Shown here: positions 1 through 15,700 of the stretch, piece by piece
How positions within the stretch are numbered: the first letter of the stretch is position 1
How the letters are laid out: each line of letters opens with the position of its first letter
NCBI RefSeq assembly: GCF_030035675.1
Contig: NC_084492.1
Location: 28,871,761-28,935,760 of the forward strand
Length of the DNA stretch: 64,000 bases
Source: Rhineura floridana
Taxonomy: Eukaryota; Chordata; Lepidosauria; Squamata; Rhineuridae
Reading direction: 5' to 3'
Translations under genes and position numbers: made by a program
Notes under the pieces: generated by a model
What the model saw: the letters and a program-made list of their open reading frames with translations, nothing else
The model's database searches: none
What the model was told of the DNA's origin: nothing

Positions 1-2936
<2,936 letters not shown>

Positions 2937-3056
2937 CCCAACCTAGTGCCCTCCAGATAGTTGGACTCCACTTCCCGTTAGTCCCAGCTTGGCTAATGGT
3001 TACTGATAATGGGAGTTGCAATCCAAAACATCTGGAAGGCCCCAGGTTGGAGGAAA
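2937..3056. mobile_element. Palindromic hAT MITE (family 1)
   Basis: CCCTCCAGATAGTTGGACTC ... ATGGGAGTTGCAATCCAAAA ... CATCTGGAAGGCCCCAGGTT; a diverged copy of the 19.5-kb element. Confidence 0.75.
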
Positions 3057-3599
3057 ACTGTCCAATAGCATCATGTTTGAAGCTGCTCAATTTTACACTT
3101 TTTTCATATCAACATATCTTCCACAAACAAGGGCACCATTAACCCAACTAGTCCCATCAACAGACATAAAAATCTATTTATGAAGACTTGCTGAGGTGGC
3201 TCCAATTCTACAGTGGACTGAATGCTCTAATGACTTGTTCAGCTGATGCCAAGCATGGCTTGCAATCCTGACTCTTGGAAGTAAGCGCCAACTATGGCTT
3301 GCCAGTTTGGATGCAATGACAAGATATGGTTTGCTCTATAGGGGAAATGATTAACTGAATCAAAGTGCAAGGAGGGATGCTCAGGCATAAGACTCCTTTC
3401 TGTAGCACCAAACCTGAACGCTCAGCAAGCTTCACAGTCCAGTAGAGAACTGAACCCTTGGCCAAGTTCAACATGCTGTCCACTACTCCAAATATAAATT
3501 TCATAAACTGGAGAGTTGGTGATCAGAAGAGGAAAACAACCAGTCTTCATGTGCATGTGCATTCCTGTGCATGAAGCATCAAGCTTACCCAACCCTCAC

Positions 3600-3737
3600 C
3601 TGGTGTTGGCAGCAGGCCAGGTCTGCCACCAAGCAGTGGTCGTTTTGCAGGCAGATGTGGAGAAGGAGCTAGGTGGATTGGTCTTTTAGCAGACTTTATC
3701 AGAAGAGGTGGAGGGTTGCCCTTTGGGCCAGCCAGCC
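3600..3737 (-). CDS. NCOA5-like exon, Pro-rich C-terminal part 2
   Basis: Acceptor CCCTTTCAAAACAG, donor CCAG/GTGAGG, 138 nt. It encodes LAGPKGNPPPLLIKSAKRPI and ends RPLLGGRPGLLPTPG, the same ending and phase as the previous exon. Without the splice, the frame would stop near 3547. I could not identify the next exon between here and position 1. Confidence 0.62.
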
Positions 3738-6700
3738 CTGTTTTGAAAGGGAAAAAGGGGGGAGGACAACCCACAGAGATGTATTTATTTAGCCAGGATC
3801 TTCACTCAACCAATATTTGGAGATTATTGTTTATTTTCATTATGATGATGATCACTATCCTGCCTTTCCACAACTGCACACCCACGCCAGCTAACAATAA
3901 AAAGCAACAATCAGGAAGTAATAATATACCAAAAGAAGCAAGATAAGATAAAAACAGCAGCCAATTATAAGCCACCTGCTATCACCCAGGAGCAGAACAT
4001 AATCAACTCGGCAAGCAGTAAGTAGGCTCATCTTCCCCACACTAATATTCTCTAGGAAACGAGTTCCATAGTGTGGTAACAGCCACTGAAAAGGCCCTTG
4101 TGTGAGTCCCTGCCAAACTCACCTCTGATGTTGGCAGATGCAGAGAAAGGCCTCTCCTGAAGATCAGTATCTAGGAAACTTTTTATCGAAGAAGGTGGTT
4201 TTTCAGATAACTATTAAGCTATAGCTAACAGCTATCTTCCAGTGGTCCTTATTGAAAGGATTAAATACTAAAATAGTTGATTCTAACAGTGACTTTACAC
4301 TGCATACGTAATATATGTGCAAGTGCACTGTATTTTTATTGGTTCTGATGGACCAATCAATCTGCACTGTTAAGTTAACCTGGGTTTTTTGTCTCACCTA
4401 TCAACAGCTACTAGCCATGATGGCCTTGCTCTGCCTGCGCTATCAGAGGCAATAAGCTTCTGAATATCAGTTGCTGGAAACAACAGGAGGGGAGAGTATT
4501 ATTGCAGTCAGGTCCTGCTTGCAGGCCTCCCAAGGCCATCTGGTTGGCCACTGTGTGAACAGGATGCTGGACTAGATGGGCCACTGGCCTGATCCAGCAG
4601 GGCTCTTTTGATGTTCTTATGCACTTCTGCTCGCTACCCCAGAGTTAACCATCAACCACTTCCACATTTTTTTCCTCTCCCTGCTTCACTATAAATCTTT
4701 AATACAAAAATATTCATGCAGTTGACAAGGCTACCAACCTGGAGTTGGGAGGAGACCTGCCAATGGCCTTTCACCCAACAAAGCTGGTTTAGCTGAAGGT
4801 ACAGCAGACTGGCCTAATACAGAATTTCGGCCAGGTGTTGGAAGAAGAGGTGGTGGTTTGCTTAGCGTCTGGGGGAGACCGCTAGTGCTTGGCCTGACAC
4901 TCGCAGGATACACAGTATCTTCAGCTACAGCAGCTAAAGCACCTGTTTCTGCAACAAAACCTGGTTTAGGAGAACCAAAAGTTAGCACGCAACACACAAT
5001 GATTAGTGAACACCTGATTTATTAATAGCAAAGACCGTAGTTTGCCTCTTACTTAAGGGAACGACACACTCTTTAACTGCCTGCTCTTTTCCTCAGGGAC
5101 ATGCTTCAGATCTTTTAAAGATGAGTCAGGTTAGATTTACAGAAGTTAATATGGTTTATTTTAAGCAGTGAGCTTCTGAACTCTTCATTTTGTAGAACAC
5201 AACAAAGTGCCCAGGGTCTGCCACTGTTTTCGCGAGTATTAAGATTTCCACATTTTAATCTAAGTTCTAGTTATAGACATGTCATTTGTTTGTTTGTTTT
5301 TTGGCATGTGAAATGTGATTATTACCAGAAGGTGGCAGCGATCAATGGAAGTGGTTTTGTCTTCAGGACGCCTGGATGCACCAACCACTTTCCACACTGA
5401 AGCGTGGAATGGGGCTCATCCACAGAATCCTTCCTGCTTTCCCCCAGGGTGGTAGTGGCTCCCCTTTCTGGAGCCACTGCTGTGCAGGAAACTTTACTGC
5501 TACTTCCTCAAGCAGCTTTATTTTTGCCTTCTGTCATCAAGAATTGAGCAGGTAGTAGTAAAACCCATCCCACACAGTAAAGACAGGCAGCATTTCTCCC
5601 CTGCTGTGTGAATGGGGCTTAGAAGCTGCCTTCTTAGACACCAGTACGCACTATGAAGGCCTAGCTGGAGAAAGGGCTCCTGTGTAAAGATGAACTGTGT
5701 GCATGTATGTAGTGTGAAGTACATATGAATGGCTGGATGCATTTTAAACATCGACACACATTCAGGCAAGGGCGACTAGAAATATTACCCATTAATACTA
5801 CGTTATAAAACTATGTCTACAAAGCCAAAAAGTAAACTAATTTTAGGAAGTGTTTGCATTCATGTATGAAGTGAGATTTTACAGATTAGGGGTGGGATGG
5901 GATTAATCTTTACATTCTGTATTTTGATTTTTATATATATATATAAAATATTATTTATATATATAAAATATACCCACAAGCCTGTTCTGAAATAGTGGGA
6001 TTTATAAGGACATTTTTGGGGAACAGGTGGGAAAGTCATGAATACCTTCAAGTTTATTTCTCCTGGTCTTCAGGTAGTCACTTACAGAGTTCAATTCTTC
6101 CACATATAAATGTTTTCCCTCACTTAACAGAAAGAGGAGATGTCTAATGCCTAGAGGCACATGGTAACTGTCATAGAGATCCCGCTCTAGGTAGTCATTC
6201 GCCAGATCAGCTGCTTTGTGTGAAATCTCTGTGCGTTCCTGTTGTTTGCGCTCAGCACAAATTTTCTCAAACGCCTTAGCTATCAGAGCCAATGCATCCT
6301 CCATGGGCATATTACGATGTACTACAGAGAAGAGAGATACCTTGCTTTTTAAAAAGTTACATTAAGACAAAATCAAACACAAACCTGCTGTGTTTTTGCA
6401 CCATTCACTCTGAAGTTAAAATCCAGCTTCTGTTTCAATGCTAGTAAGTTTAAGCTTTTAACTGAATGTCATATGTTCATGACTCAACACAAACATGCTC
6501 AGTTCTATTAAGTGTAATGTATGCGTTTAACTCTTGAGATCTCATTTGGGTGTTCATTTGAAGTAAGGTTAATTTCATAGCTTGGAACAATTTTATAAAA
6601 AACTGTTCCTGAATAGAGAAACAGTACCAAGAAATTAATGTTGAAGTCTTTTTTTTTTTTACAAGTACAATGATTTGCTTTATTTTTTCAGATAAAGGAG

Positions 6701-9700
6701 GAAGTCTGAGAAGTAAAAAAACCCTTTAAGATGAAATAAATTTTGCTCAGTATTGAAATATGAGTATTTAATGGATTTAAAATATTATGTTCTTCAGCAC
6801 ATTCAGCAATGTTTTGAAGAAGTATTAATTTGAAGTCAGAAGTATTCCAGCGTGTAATATGTTTTAGTATAGTATGTGTATTGAGGGAGAGATCTAGATA
6901 GCATTTTATGAGTGGGGACCGTTTCTGAATGAAGCTAAACTTACTTTTGATAGACTGGTGAAGCATGATTACGGTGCAAGAGGAAAGTGTTACATTAGAT
7001 GGTTCAACAAGAACACAGAATGGGGAACCATCATTTTTAACTTCTTGAAGGGCACGTGTAAGACCTGATTCAGATGTAAGGTATATCATTTCCACAACAA
7101 GGCCATGATCCTGCAACCGATGGCCTATGGCTGTTGAATATTCCCTTGAAGGAAAAAAAGAAGAAGCAGGTTATTTTACAAATAATTTCCCCCTCAATAT
7201 TAGTGCCAGTGTTCTAGTCGCTGCAATTCTGCGTGCATGGAGAAGATTCAAGAGTACAAGGCTAGTTATGTCAACAGTATGTCTTTGGAATTCAGCCAAC
7301 CCACATGAAATTGCAGAAGTGATTTTGAGGATTGTCAACTTAAGCAATAACTGAACAGTTGGTTTGTGCAAATGGGAGCTTTAGTGTGAACAGGGCCCTT
7401 TCCAACTAGGGAGTATATACCGAAGTTAGGGTTAGCAGCTATAATTGAAAGTTAGAATGTCAGACTTCGTATTATAATTTTAAGTTATACTTTTAAACTC
7501 TACCTTCTATATATATGCACACACTCTTGTTGGTTAGGCAATATTCCCCTTTTTTGTTTTTTTAGGCTTCCCATATGGGAAACACAGATTTCTTTATAAT
7601 ACCAAATTGAATGGCAAAGCCCTTGATTGCCTGAGGGATCCATGTAAGCAAAGCTCTGTAGAATTCTGGAGTGGGATAGATGAGTTTAATTTTCCAAGTA
7701 CCATTAAGTTTCACAACAGCACAGAACATTTCTTGAGCAGCTTCCATGGGAACTGCAAGAGAACCTCAGAGAACCAATGAGTAACAGCTTGGCATCTAGG
7801 AACTTTTGGTTTATTCAGAGACAAAATACATTGAAGTGTGGATTCCTACACACTTGTAAACTAGGGGTTGTGGGGTTTGGAAGCATGTGTGTATGGAAAC
7901 TTCAATAGTGCTGGGTGATTAATAGGACCGTAACTGATAAGGAGTAACCAAATACGTGTTTGCTTTCTCTTCTATTATTTAAATGTGTTTTAAAAGCAAA
8001 ATAAGGTGTGAACAAAAGAAGGACAGCAAGAATTACATTTCAAGGTAACTAGGAAAATCAATACCTTGTTATGTTATTATATATATATTCTTCAACTGAT
8101 ATTAGGACTTTACAATGAAACCCACCTTTACTGTTATGGAATCATGGCAATGCAACTAGGCTCCCATTCTGGGTCAATCCATGTTAACTATGGAGGAAAT
8201 CAATTTCAAAGACTATTTTTTACCTCCAAGACATGTCAGGAGGGCAAAGTTTATTCAGTTAAGATTGCATGGAGTGGCAGCTACCTACGTCAAAGAGGCG
8301 ATGTAATGTGATTTACTTTGGGTACCTTGTCCTTTGTAATAAATGTTGGTTTACATATCTGGACCTTCAGGAATAAAAAATATCTACTGTGCACAGAATA
8401 CCCACTTTGCAGCCAAGACGTTAAAGCCCTGTGTCCATAAAGTGTAAAACGAGTTGCTATGTTGAAATTGATACTACAAATGTAAGAGTGCCTTAAAGAC
8501 ATGCATTAACCTCGGCTGCCTCCAGAAATGTGAACAGTTGATAATAACATTTTATTACATTTGGGCAAACATTTTAGTGAGAGTTACTTTGGAACAACTC
8601 TTCGAGATTAGAATTGCAGGTGGTCATACAACCACAAAGAAAGGTGACTGTAGAAACAAGTCTAACAAGAGGACAAAACAATAGAAATCTTCAATATAGA
8701 TTGGCTCTATATATGGCTCTATGGACTCCCAAAATTGGGCTGCTAATTTCAAGAGCAAATGGATGAAAGGCAGAAATGTATGCAACACTTTCATGTATTT
8801 TTAGGTGGGAAATTGGAAGAGGCTATAGAAATAGTTTACTAAACAAATCTAATACAAGCACCATGCATTATTTTATTAGTATAATATCCCATGAAAAGGT
8901 AAGAAGATGTAAGATATGCTTAAACATCAGGCAGACTCACTATACTGTCCAAGTTATGCCGATAACTCATTTAGTGAAAACTACAGCAAACTATGGTACT
9001 TTAAGGGAGTCTGCAATTACTTTTATGACTGAAAATATGTTTGAACACTATGCAGAGAATCAGAAGGTTTTCAGGAGGCGGTGGTTTAAGGATGCATATT
9101 AAGAAGTTCTGATGAATGTTCATATTGCAACAGATTGAAGAGTCAGAGGGAAATGACAAAATGAGAAAGCCTTGCTTGAAATATCGTGGAACACCCAAGT
9201 TTTCATTGTTTAGAGGCAGAAGCATCAGATTTTTCTTGAAGTGGTGAATATCTTTGCATTAGAAGATATTCAAGGAAAAAACCACACCAAAATGTTAAAA
9301 ACGATTAAAGATACTAACAAGTAGCTTTGAGTATGAATATAAATATATATTTTGTTTAAAGAACATAAAAGAAATAAAAGCTGTATTAAGAAGCAACATG
9401 GAACATTAAATATTAAATGCTGATATGCTTATACTGACATTCCTGACATTCAAACTCAACTTATGTAAACATCAAGCGCTCAGTGACAGCAAGACTTAAT
9501 TGATTAAATGTCTCATGAGCTCTCAGATTACCAGCTTTATGAACACCCACAGTTGTGCAAATCTAGGTTATGCTTTCTGAACTGCCTTCATTGCTCATCA
9601 TTCAAACATTTACCTTTAAAAAGTGTTAAAATATTTAGAAGCTTTTAAAAATCTAATTACAAATGCTGCATTATAGTGACATTCAATTTATGTTTGGGCA

Positions 9701-12700
9701 ATCAAGTAAAAAGTGACATTATAAAGGAAACGTTTTTAAGACTCCAGAATGATAACTGCTCAGTGCAAGCATTTATAATGATTACTATGCAAAAAGGAGA
9801 GATCTTTGTTCATACTGTATATGTCAGATTCATGCATGTGGATGGGGGTGGGATACGTGTGGAGAATTGGTTTCTACACACAACTGCCTAGTTGATGGGA
9901 TTAAATCTGAAGTTACCGTGAGCAATCCTGCCAGAGGCACATGAGTTGTCCTACACTACACTGAATGATGGCAAACCAACACCTTTAAATGTAGGTCTGT
10001 CCCCTCACGTGCAAAGCAGGGATTGCAGTGCAGTTCAAATGGTATAAAAGTGTGGGGGTGGTAAGAGCTGAACCCTGCCCACCCTTCCAGGTGCGTTTCC
10101 CATGGAGGCTCTGATAACAGCCTGGCTGGGAAGTGAAGAAACTGTGGGGAAGTTTCAGCATGTCCTTTTAATATCACTCCCTACCTGCTTTAAATGCAAA
10201 TAAGGGAGGCCCACATTTAAAGACACGGGCCTGCTGCTATTCCATGCAGCACGGGCCATAGGCTTGCATGGCCATCACAGGTTTGCACCACTCCAGGTAA
10301 AACTGTAGTAAGGAAACACACAAATCCTAAAACATTTAGCTATGTTTGATTGATAAAGACTAAACTGGATGGTAGGAAATTAGTTCAAAGCTCAACTAAA
10401 ATCCTTAGGTACATCTTTAAAGATAGACCTACGCTTGATCCTTGCTGATGGAAACAATTACACAGTCCGAAGGTCTATCTTTGTCGTATTCCTTCTCCAG
10501 CTGCTGGTAAAACTGCAAGTACAGCTTGTCTCGAAGAACGTCCTTGGTGTAGTCATCATCTAAAGAGATACCCAAACACAGTGAATAAGAGCTATTGACA
10601 AAGACGTGGAGAAGCTTAATGAATTCCACTCACTCTTTGCTAACAAAGAGCAAGTTCAGTGTAAGCAAATAAACACATTTTAATAGCTTCTAAGTAACTG
10701 GTCAGAATTTAGGAGTGCATTACAAGCATCTTGACCTGGAAGAAAATTTTCAGGCCAAATTGCAAGACTGAGAAACAGAACCCAAATGAAGCCAAAATTA
10801 TTTAGCATGCCTACCACTGATTATCACCACAAGCCACCATCTCTTACCTTTTTGAGAATATTGGTATCTCTCATAATTATCTTCATTCCCTGTTGATGGA
10901 TGATACTGCTGCCCAAAGAGTTCTTCAAAGCTGAGTATACAAAACACAAAAACAAATCAAAGAGACTCCAAATAAAATTTCCTGCCATTTAAGAGGAATC
11001 TCTGCCATACCTTCCCTTATTGGTTTGTGTGCTTAATGCATAATAATTAATCTTGATCAAGTACACTGCTCATCACTTAATGCAATGCTGATATCAGTGA
11101 CACAGTAAATCTGGATGTCAGGAGGCAAGGGCATGGTGGAGTATGTTGGTAATATTGTTAAAGGAGGCATTTGATTTCATATTTGAAGCAGCATTTAATA
11201 TTGTGAAGGTATCAAATAAAGGAGAAATAAATCATATAGCATCATAAATTGCTAGGTTGTGCATGTTATACGTACTTGTGGCTCTTGTGATGATCTCCCC
11301 TCCCCAGTTGATTTCAAACTGTTTAGGACAGAGGTTCCCAAACTGTGGCCCAAGCACCACCAGACCTCCACAAGCTTCACGCTTGCGGTTTGTGGTGTGT
11401 TTTTGAAGAGCAGCTGCAATAGCAGTAGCTGCTCCAACATAATATAAGCCTGGGCTTTGCATGTTACCATGGCTGCCAACAGATGGGTAGAATCCTCTCT
11501 CACTCTCACACACACAATGTCTGTGAAATGACCTAGTCTAGTCTGGCTGCTCCAAGTCACCGCCTTCCAGTAAAGTCAGAGCTATGGGCTGGGGATTCCA
11601 GCCTTCCTGCCATACACTGATTGCCCCTATTCAGAAAAGCCAGTAGTGGAGGCATCAGCAGTTTCCCCCCCAGGGCCTTTCTCCTCTCCTCCATCATGCA
11701 GTGAGCTGACTGGTCAGATGGAATCTTTTCTCCATCTTCACTCCCCTCTTCTTTCCCTTGCATGGCTAGGTGGTGGCGGCAGAAGGAGCAGGGTAGGATG
11801 GACTGTCCTGAGTGGTATTGGTTGAGTGAGGAAGGGAGTGAGGATTATGGTGTGTATCAGGCAGTCCGCACCCCCCCCACCTAGTGAGAGGTGATGTTGC
11901 CTTATGCTGCAGAGTCCCCAGGAACGAGTCTCCTCATTTACTTTTCATTTGCTATCTTGCCTTCCTACTCCCTCCCCCATCGCTGCTCTTGAAACTTCCC
12001 CATCACTGCCCAAACATATGCACATTTACTCAGATGCAAATCCCACTGTAATGAGGCAGTGAGTAACACAGGATTGCTGCCTCAATCTTCAGGAGAGGGG
12101 ATTTACCTGCTGAGTTTCTGTTTGTTATATACCCATTGTGTTAACTTGTAGCTTTCCTTCAAGGAGCTCAAGGTTCTCCCCCTCCCCAATTTATCCTTAC
12201 AACAGTCCTGTGAGGTAGGTTAGGCTGAGAGAGAGTGACTGGCCTAAGGTCACCCAGTGTGCTTCATGGCCCAGTGAGGATTTGAACCCTTCTCTCCAGG
12301 TCCTAGCTCACTTAATATCCTTCCACCTTGCTCCACATTCTTGAAAAGAAGATACAGAAGTGAATAAGCTAGCAGGGTGGTGTGGTGGAGATACTCTTAC
12401 CTCATAGAGTTGGAAGCTTACTTGGCCCCTTGTTAACACTACTCTGTAGCATATTTAAGACAAACCAATTTAGGCTGGAATCCTATATGCATTAAGGCTG
12501 CAGTCCTATGCATATCTACCATTAATCTTGGTGGGGCTTACTTCTGAATAAATATGCACGAGATCAGCTGCATGATGCACCCTTTAATGCTCCCCTCCCC
12601 TTGAAGCAGAAGTCTCCTTTCCTTCTCAATAGCCTGGATATAAGGAGGGATAAAACCCATGAGATTTCCAGGCTGTGGACCATGATGCTTACTTGTAAGT

Positions 12701-15700
12701 AAGCATCCTAGAGAACAGGCTTCTTTTTGAGTAAAGGTGTATGAGATTGAGCTTCTAAGGCTGCAGTCCTATGCACTTCTACCACTGATCTTGGTGGGGC
12801 TTACTTCTGAGTAAATGTGCATAAGATCAACTACATGATGAGGTTGGGAAAGAAAAAAAGACAAAGCTGTGATTAAGTTTGGGAGGGAAAAGGCAAAAAA
12901 ATAATTAAGCTGGTCCACCAAGACCCTCAGCAGTTTTCAAGTGGTCCAGGGGGGGAAAAAGTTTGGGAACCACTGGTTTAGGAGATTAACTGCCAGTTCT
13001 TGCTCTAATACACATTGTAAGGCATTTTCCAAACTTTCTAAGCTGTCAGTATCTAGGAAATAACTAGACGCAATTGAGGAACATAAGAAATTACTTTATG
13101 CCAGGTCAGACCCTAATACTTACATTTGTCAGTATCATCTACTCTGACTGGCAGTGACTGTCCAACATCTCAGACAGCAGTCTTTTACAGCAACTACTAT
13201 CAATCTTTTTCTAACAGGGTATGTCAGGGATTGAACATGGGACCTTCTGCACACAAAGCATATGCTCTGCCACTAAGCTATGGACCCCCATTTTAGGATG
13301 ATTTCAGATGCATACTTACAGCACGAGAAACTGTCTCATCTGTGCAGTGCTGGGCATGCTACACATGGGCCACAGCTTCTAAGGCAATCAGTGCCTACCA
13401 AAAACACCATTAATCGCAAGAGTCAAGTGGGCTGGCTTTAGGGATTATGCCAGAAGAAAGCTTGAAATCAACTACATTCTAGCTGGTGAGAATAAGTATC
13501 ACATGAACATTCAGTTCAATCTAATGTTACCTGCCTTTTTTTAAAAAAAGCTAAAAATAAATCTTTATTAACTTCCGATCATGTTGTACATTTGAACGTG
13601 AATAAATAAAAAAGCCAAGTAAAAATAAAGCATAGTGAAATCCCACAAAAAGCAAACTAATTCAATTCAATACCTCAACCTGTCAAAAGGTGCTAAATCC
13701 CTTGGTCTATATCATGTGTGGGGAACCTCTGGTACTCCAGATGTAGCCGAACTACAACTCCCACCATCCCTGGCCATGTTTGCTGGGCCTGATAGGAGTT
13801 GTAGTTCAACAACATCTGGAAGGCCAAAGGTTCCCCATACCAGGTCTAGAATACAGACCAGTTTTCCTGAAAAGTCTTTATTAAACATTTATGGGAAGGA
13901 AGATATATTTTACGGCATGAACTAATTAATTAATACCATGCTCCATGTCTTTCTTGAGCCTTGGTGACGGGGGCAGATTATAATTCAAATAAGCACTGAG
14001 AAAAACCCTCCTAACCTGTTAGCATCTTCGTAGTCCTTTGAATAATCCTCTGGAAGTGAGTAAGAGCTCTTCTGAAAGGTTTTGTAAGGATTTATGCTAC
14101 AGGGTGCAAGAAATACAAGATAAGACTGTCAGAAGAACATTTTGACTATAGTAACAACTTCCCAAATATATATTGGTGTGAAGGAGATTACATCTAAATT
14201 CTCTCCTGGGAATTCTCATATCAGGGATGATATTGAACATCCTGAGGATGTCAAGAATAGTGATTTCCACTCAAGTATTAGCAAAGCTTGCTAGCATAGA
14301 GAAGGAGACCATCTTCTGTCCTTTGAGTTCCAGTAAGAGAGCTGGGACAAAGAAAGGACAAAGCACACATGGAAACAAATCCAACATGGTCTAAAATGAA
14401 ACACTTCTCCTCCCTGACAGAAGCGCTTTTCGTATATACATCTTATGCTGATGCTCTCTGTAGCAACCAAAAGATGACTGGTCTGAAGAGGATCAAGGCC
14501 CATCTTTGCATTTGGCATAATCATGGTTAGCTAGCGGGAAGGCTGAGCACTTTCCGGCTGTCAGAAGTTCACTATAAGATTCCACACTATGGGCTGTATA
14601 TTCCCAAATGTGGGACTGCATAGACCAAAGAAGAAAAATCTGCAGTTCAAATTATAATACATATTTAAAATGCTGACATGCCAGTGTTTTTATCTCTTCC
14701 GGCAAGCTCAATACTTATTCTAAAACACATGATTGCCAAATTCGTCCGTGTGCAGTTATTTACCAGAATTCCCACTAGGTGGTTACTTCCTTAGCTAGTT
14801 CTGCCTGCTAGCCGCTGATGGGTACTCATGGAAATACATTCTCAATCTGAGAAAACCAAGCGTTACAGGCTAAGTGGGAAGCAACTGAGCTGTTCCACGA
14901 TGCTGCTTCTTGGCCCAACTGGAACTGGCTTCTCGTGCTTCTTTATTTTTCATCCTAAGAAGGTGACTGCTAGAGAAACAGCGTACACCCTTTCCCTCAA
15001 ACTGTCTTCTTCACAAGGAAGGATACCTAACCATGTTCTCACACTAGTCCCAGATCAATTACTTGTGTTAAGAGAGGAGGACTATAAAGAAAACAGTCCT
15101 TAGCAAGTGCTGCTGACAACAAATGGCTGAGGCACATGATGAGGAACAGTGAAATCAGTGGAAGATTCAACTTTTAACTTTTGGATTTCACCCTTTGATG
15201 GTACACTCTTCATACATCACCTTGAGCACTTTTAGGCATAAGAATGAAGTTCTTAACTATAAATAAATGGATTTTATCAGGTAATCACTGAAGTACTGAA
15301 AGCACTCATGTACAGTATTCAGTACAATTTTAAAGGTCACTAAAAGGCTTCACTAGAGTAGCAGCTCAAAATAAAGCTACCATATTAATAAGTAAATCAG
15401 CGCTGTTGTTAAAAGCATTTTACCTGCAGTGAAAATGTTTACATCATCCTGAAATTCCCAGATACTTCATTGTTCAGTACAGTAGGGCCCCACTCATATG
15501 GCGGCTGACAGCGATCAGCTGTAGTGCGGGAGCTCCCGGCGCTCCAGCTGACCGCACATTACAGCTGATCGCTGTCAGCTGGAGTGTGGCGTCTGGAGCT
15601 CCCCGCACTCCAGCTGATCAGCTGTAGCGCGGGGAGCGCGATCAGCTGTAACACGCAATCAGCTGTAGCACGGGGAGCTCGCATGCTACAACTGATTGCT

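Larger units (their letters stand above)
11329..12975. mobile_element. hAT-like DNA element with perfect 8-bp duplication
   Basis: Ends CAGAGGTTCCCAAACTGTGG and GTTTGGGAACCACTG are near-inverted. An exact 8-bp duplication GTTTAGGA flanks it (11321-11328 and 12976-12983), the size expected for hAT. The interior (1.65 kb) has no transposase frame and contains a MIR and two copies of the 'ggctgcagtcctatgca' MITE, so it is a non-autonomous and composite unit. Confidence 0.75.

Noticed and set aside
7562-7747. Minus-strand 61-codon frame (MEAAQEMFCAVVKLNGTWKI...)
   Set aside because: Looks protein-like, but it is not joined by phase to either neighbouring NCOA5-like exon and I recognise no family or element ends; left unclassified.
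14763-14790. Possible CTCF core (CCCACTAGGTGGTTAC)
   Set aside because: Lacks the GGCAG half of the motif; too weak to report as a site.
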